DNA of 7,772 bases from Bacteroidales bacterium (GTDB lineage: Bacteria; Bacteroidota; Bacteroidia; Bacteroidales; WCHB1-69): positions 1 to 7,772 of the forward strand of contig JAEEUY010000106.1 of NCBI GenBank assembly GCA_016290715.1, written 5' to 3'. Made by a program: the position numbers and the translations under genes. Within the stretch, counting starts at the first letter, position 1; each line of letters opens with the position of its first letter. A model generated the notes under the pieces. That model did no database searches. It worked only from the letters and a program-made list of their open reading frames with translations, and was not told where the DNA came from. Below, one piece after another: positions 7,379 to 7,772 of this stretch.

Positions 7379-7519
7379 CCACCGAAGAACCGCTAAACGT
7401 TGACCCGATGGCACCAAGAACCAACTTTGTCCTTTCGGGAAGTTTTATGACTTCTCAGCTTTACTATCGGAAATGTCGTGGATTCAGAGTCCTGCCCCTT
7501 GTTGTGAATTGCTTTCAAA

Positions 7520-7581
7520 GATTGAGCAAGCCGAAAGCAAACGAGCTCGCTCGATTTGCTGAGGCGCCGCCAATCTTCTAT
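7520..7581. mobile_element. 62-bp palindromic insert splitting the first CRISPR repeat
   Basis: Bases 7501-7519 match repeat positions 1-19, and 7582-7613 match positions 17-48, so AAA is present on both sides. This fits a 3-bp target duplication or an A-tract slip. Outer arms AAGATTG (7518-7524) and CAATCTT (7571-7577) are inverted. Inside, AGCAAACGAG (7536-7545) pairs with CTCG-A-TTTGCT (7550-7560) around CTCG with one bulged A. No coding capacity is present. It resembles a REP- or MITE-like palindromic element, a call based on structure only. Confidence 0.55.
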
Positions 7582-7591
7582 AAAAGTTTTG

Positions 7592-7599
7592 TATCTTTG
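7592..7599 (+). promoter_or_regulatory. TATCTTTG -7 box inside the CRISPR repeat (also 7670-7677 and 7748-7755)
   Basis: Every repeat carries an exact TAnnTTTG at repeat positions 27-34. In intact copies a TTG at positions 2-4 lies 22 bases upstream, near the expected -33 spacing. Predicted transcription would begin in about the last ten bases of the repeat and run into the spacer. In the split first repeat the insert moves the TTG away, so that promoter may be altered. Confidence 0.5.
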
Positions 7600-7772
7600 C
7601 ACTCAATCACAACAAATACGTTGTTGGTAGTTAGGTAGTTGGTGTTGTGAATTGCTTTCAAAAGTTTTGTATCTTTGCACTCAATCACAACAAATACGTT
7701 GTTGGTAGTTAGGTAGTTGGTGTTGTGAATTGCTTTCAAAAGTTTTGTATCTTTGCACTCTATCACAACTAC

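Larger units (their letters stand above)
7251..7500. other. Non-coding region between the hydrolase gene and the repeat array
   Basis: I see no credible gene here. A weak stem GCGT-a-AA / TT-a-ACGC (7266-7283) followed by TTTATT may end the upstream transcript. Modules B (7294-7327) and A (7353-7378) follow. Module A's start also forms a hairpin GCTGC-ATAC-GCAGC (7348-7361), with outer arms TGGGGT/ACCCCA (7342-7347/7367-7372). Further small stem-loops lie at 7430-7440 (TCC/GGA type) and 7439-7454 (GAAGT/ACTTC). The last 120 bases are unexplained, could be the array's leader or a structured RNA, and run directly into the first repeat. Confidence 0.55.
7501..7772 (+). CRISPR. Edge of a CRISPR-like array, probable type II-C: 48-bp repeats, 30-bp spacers
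   Basis: Repeats are at 7501-7613 (split by an insert), 7644-7691 (complete) and 7722-7769 (one A-to-T change at 7761). Spacers are at 7614-7643 and 7692-7721, and a further spacer or flank begins at 7770 and is cut by the window end. The repeat starts GTTGTGAATTGCTTTC and ends TCACAAC, the exact inverse of its first seven bases. Length, the GTTGTGA.TTGCTTTCAAA start and an internal TATCTTTG resemble type II-C repeats of Bacteroides; Neisseria II-C repeats share the inverted ends. Proposed crRNA direction is +, from the internal promoter. Both spacers are identical and no cas gene is visible, so a plain 78-bp tandem repeat remains possible. Confidence 0.72.

Noticed and set aside
7478..7497. 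Minus-strand GGACTCTGAATCC, resembling a tRNA-Gln anticodon arm
   Set aside because: Only three stem pairs form, and no acceptor stem, D arm or T arm (GGTTCGAATCC-like) is found around it.
7330..7638. 102-codon + strand open frame across the array edge
   Set aside because: It runs through module A, the split CRISPR repeat and the palindrome. It has no recognisable domain and no plausible start context; it is best read as chance openness of repeat DNA.
7578..7766. Minus-strand open frame giving a repeated peptide (IECKDTKLLKAIHN)
   Set aside because: The peptide repeat is just the translation of the 78-bp repeat-spacer unit, which stays in frame because 78 is divisible by three.

Overview
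The window looks like a chromosomal segment of a Bacteroidota bacterium, probably of the order Bacteroidales. The reasons are a C-terminal type IX secretion (T9SS) sorting domain, signal peptides ending in Ala-x-Ser-Gln, Bacteroidetes-type -7 promoter boxes (TAnnTTTG), A-rich leaders without clear Shine-Dalgarno sites, and a CRISPR repeat whose first half resembles the long type II-C repeats of Bacteroides and Prevotella. No cas gene lies in the window.

Layout: (1) 1-1841 (+) is the 3' part of a large secreted repeat protein (InlB-B/Listeria-Bacteroides type repeats plus a T9SS sorting domain), ending in a strong intrinsic terminator. (2) 1898-2112 is non-coding and rich in hairpins and short repeat modules, two of which recur near 7.3 kb. 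(3) 3259-4479 and 2116-3204 (-) are pepT (tripeptidase) followed by dprA (DNA processing / transformation), probably co-transcribed. (4) 4480-4687 is a divergent promoter region. (5) 4688-6499 (+) is an exported von Willebrand A protein with a C-terminal beta-rich, possibly barrel-like domain. It is followed by a YiiX/YebB-type (permuted NlpC/P60) exported cysteine hydrolase, with no obvious terminator between them. (6) 7251-7500 is non-coding and carries the shared modules and small hairpins. (7) 7501-7772 is the edge of a 48-bp/30-bp repeat-spacer array, cut by the window end.

The array edge is the most interesting part. Each 48-bp repeat has 7-bp inverted ends and contains its own Bacteroidetes-like promoter, an arrangement like the Neisseria type II-C arrays. 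The first repeat is split by a 62-bp palindromic element. The two spacers seen are identical. The split repeat also has two outward-facing -7-like boxes, and the leftward one would transcribe toward sequence reading like an anti-repeat. This raises a speculative tracrRNA or leader role. The protein genes are otherwise a mix of housekeeping functions and cell-surface functions; nothing links them functionally to the array.
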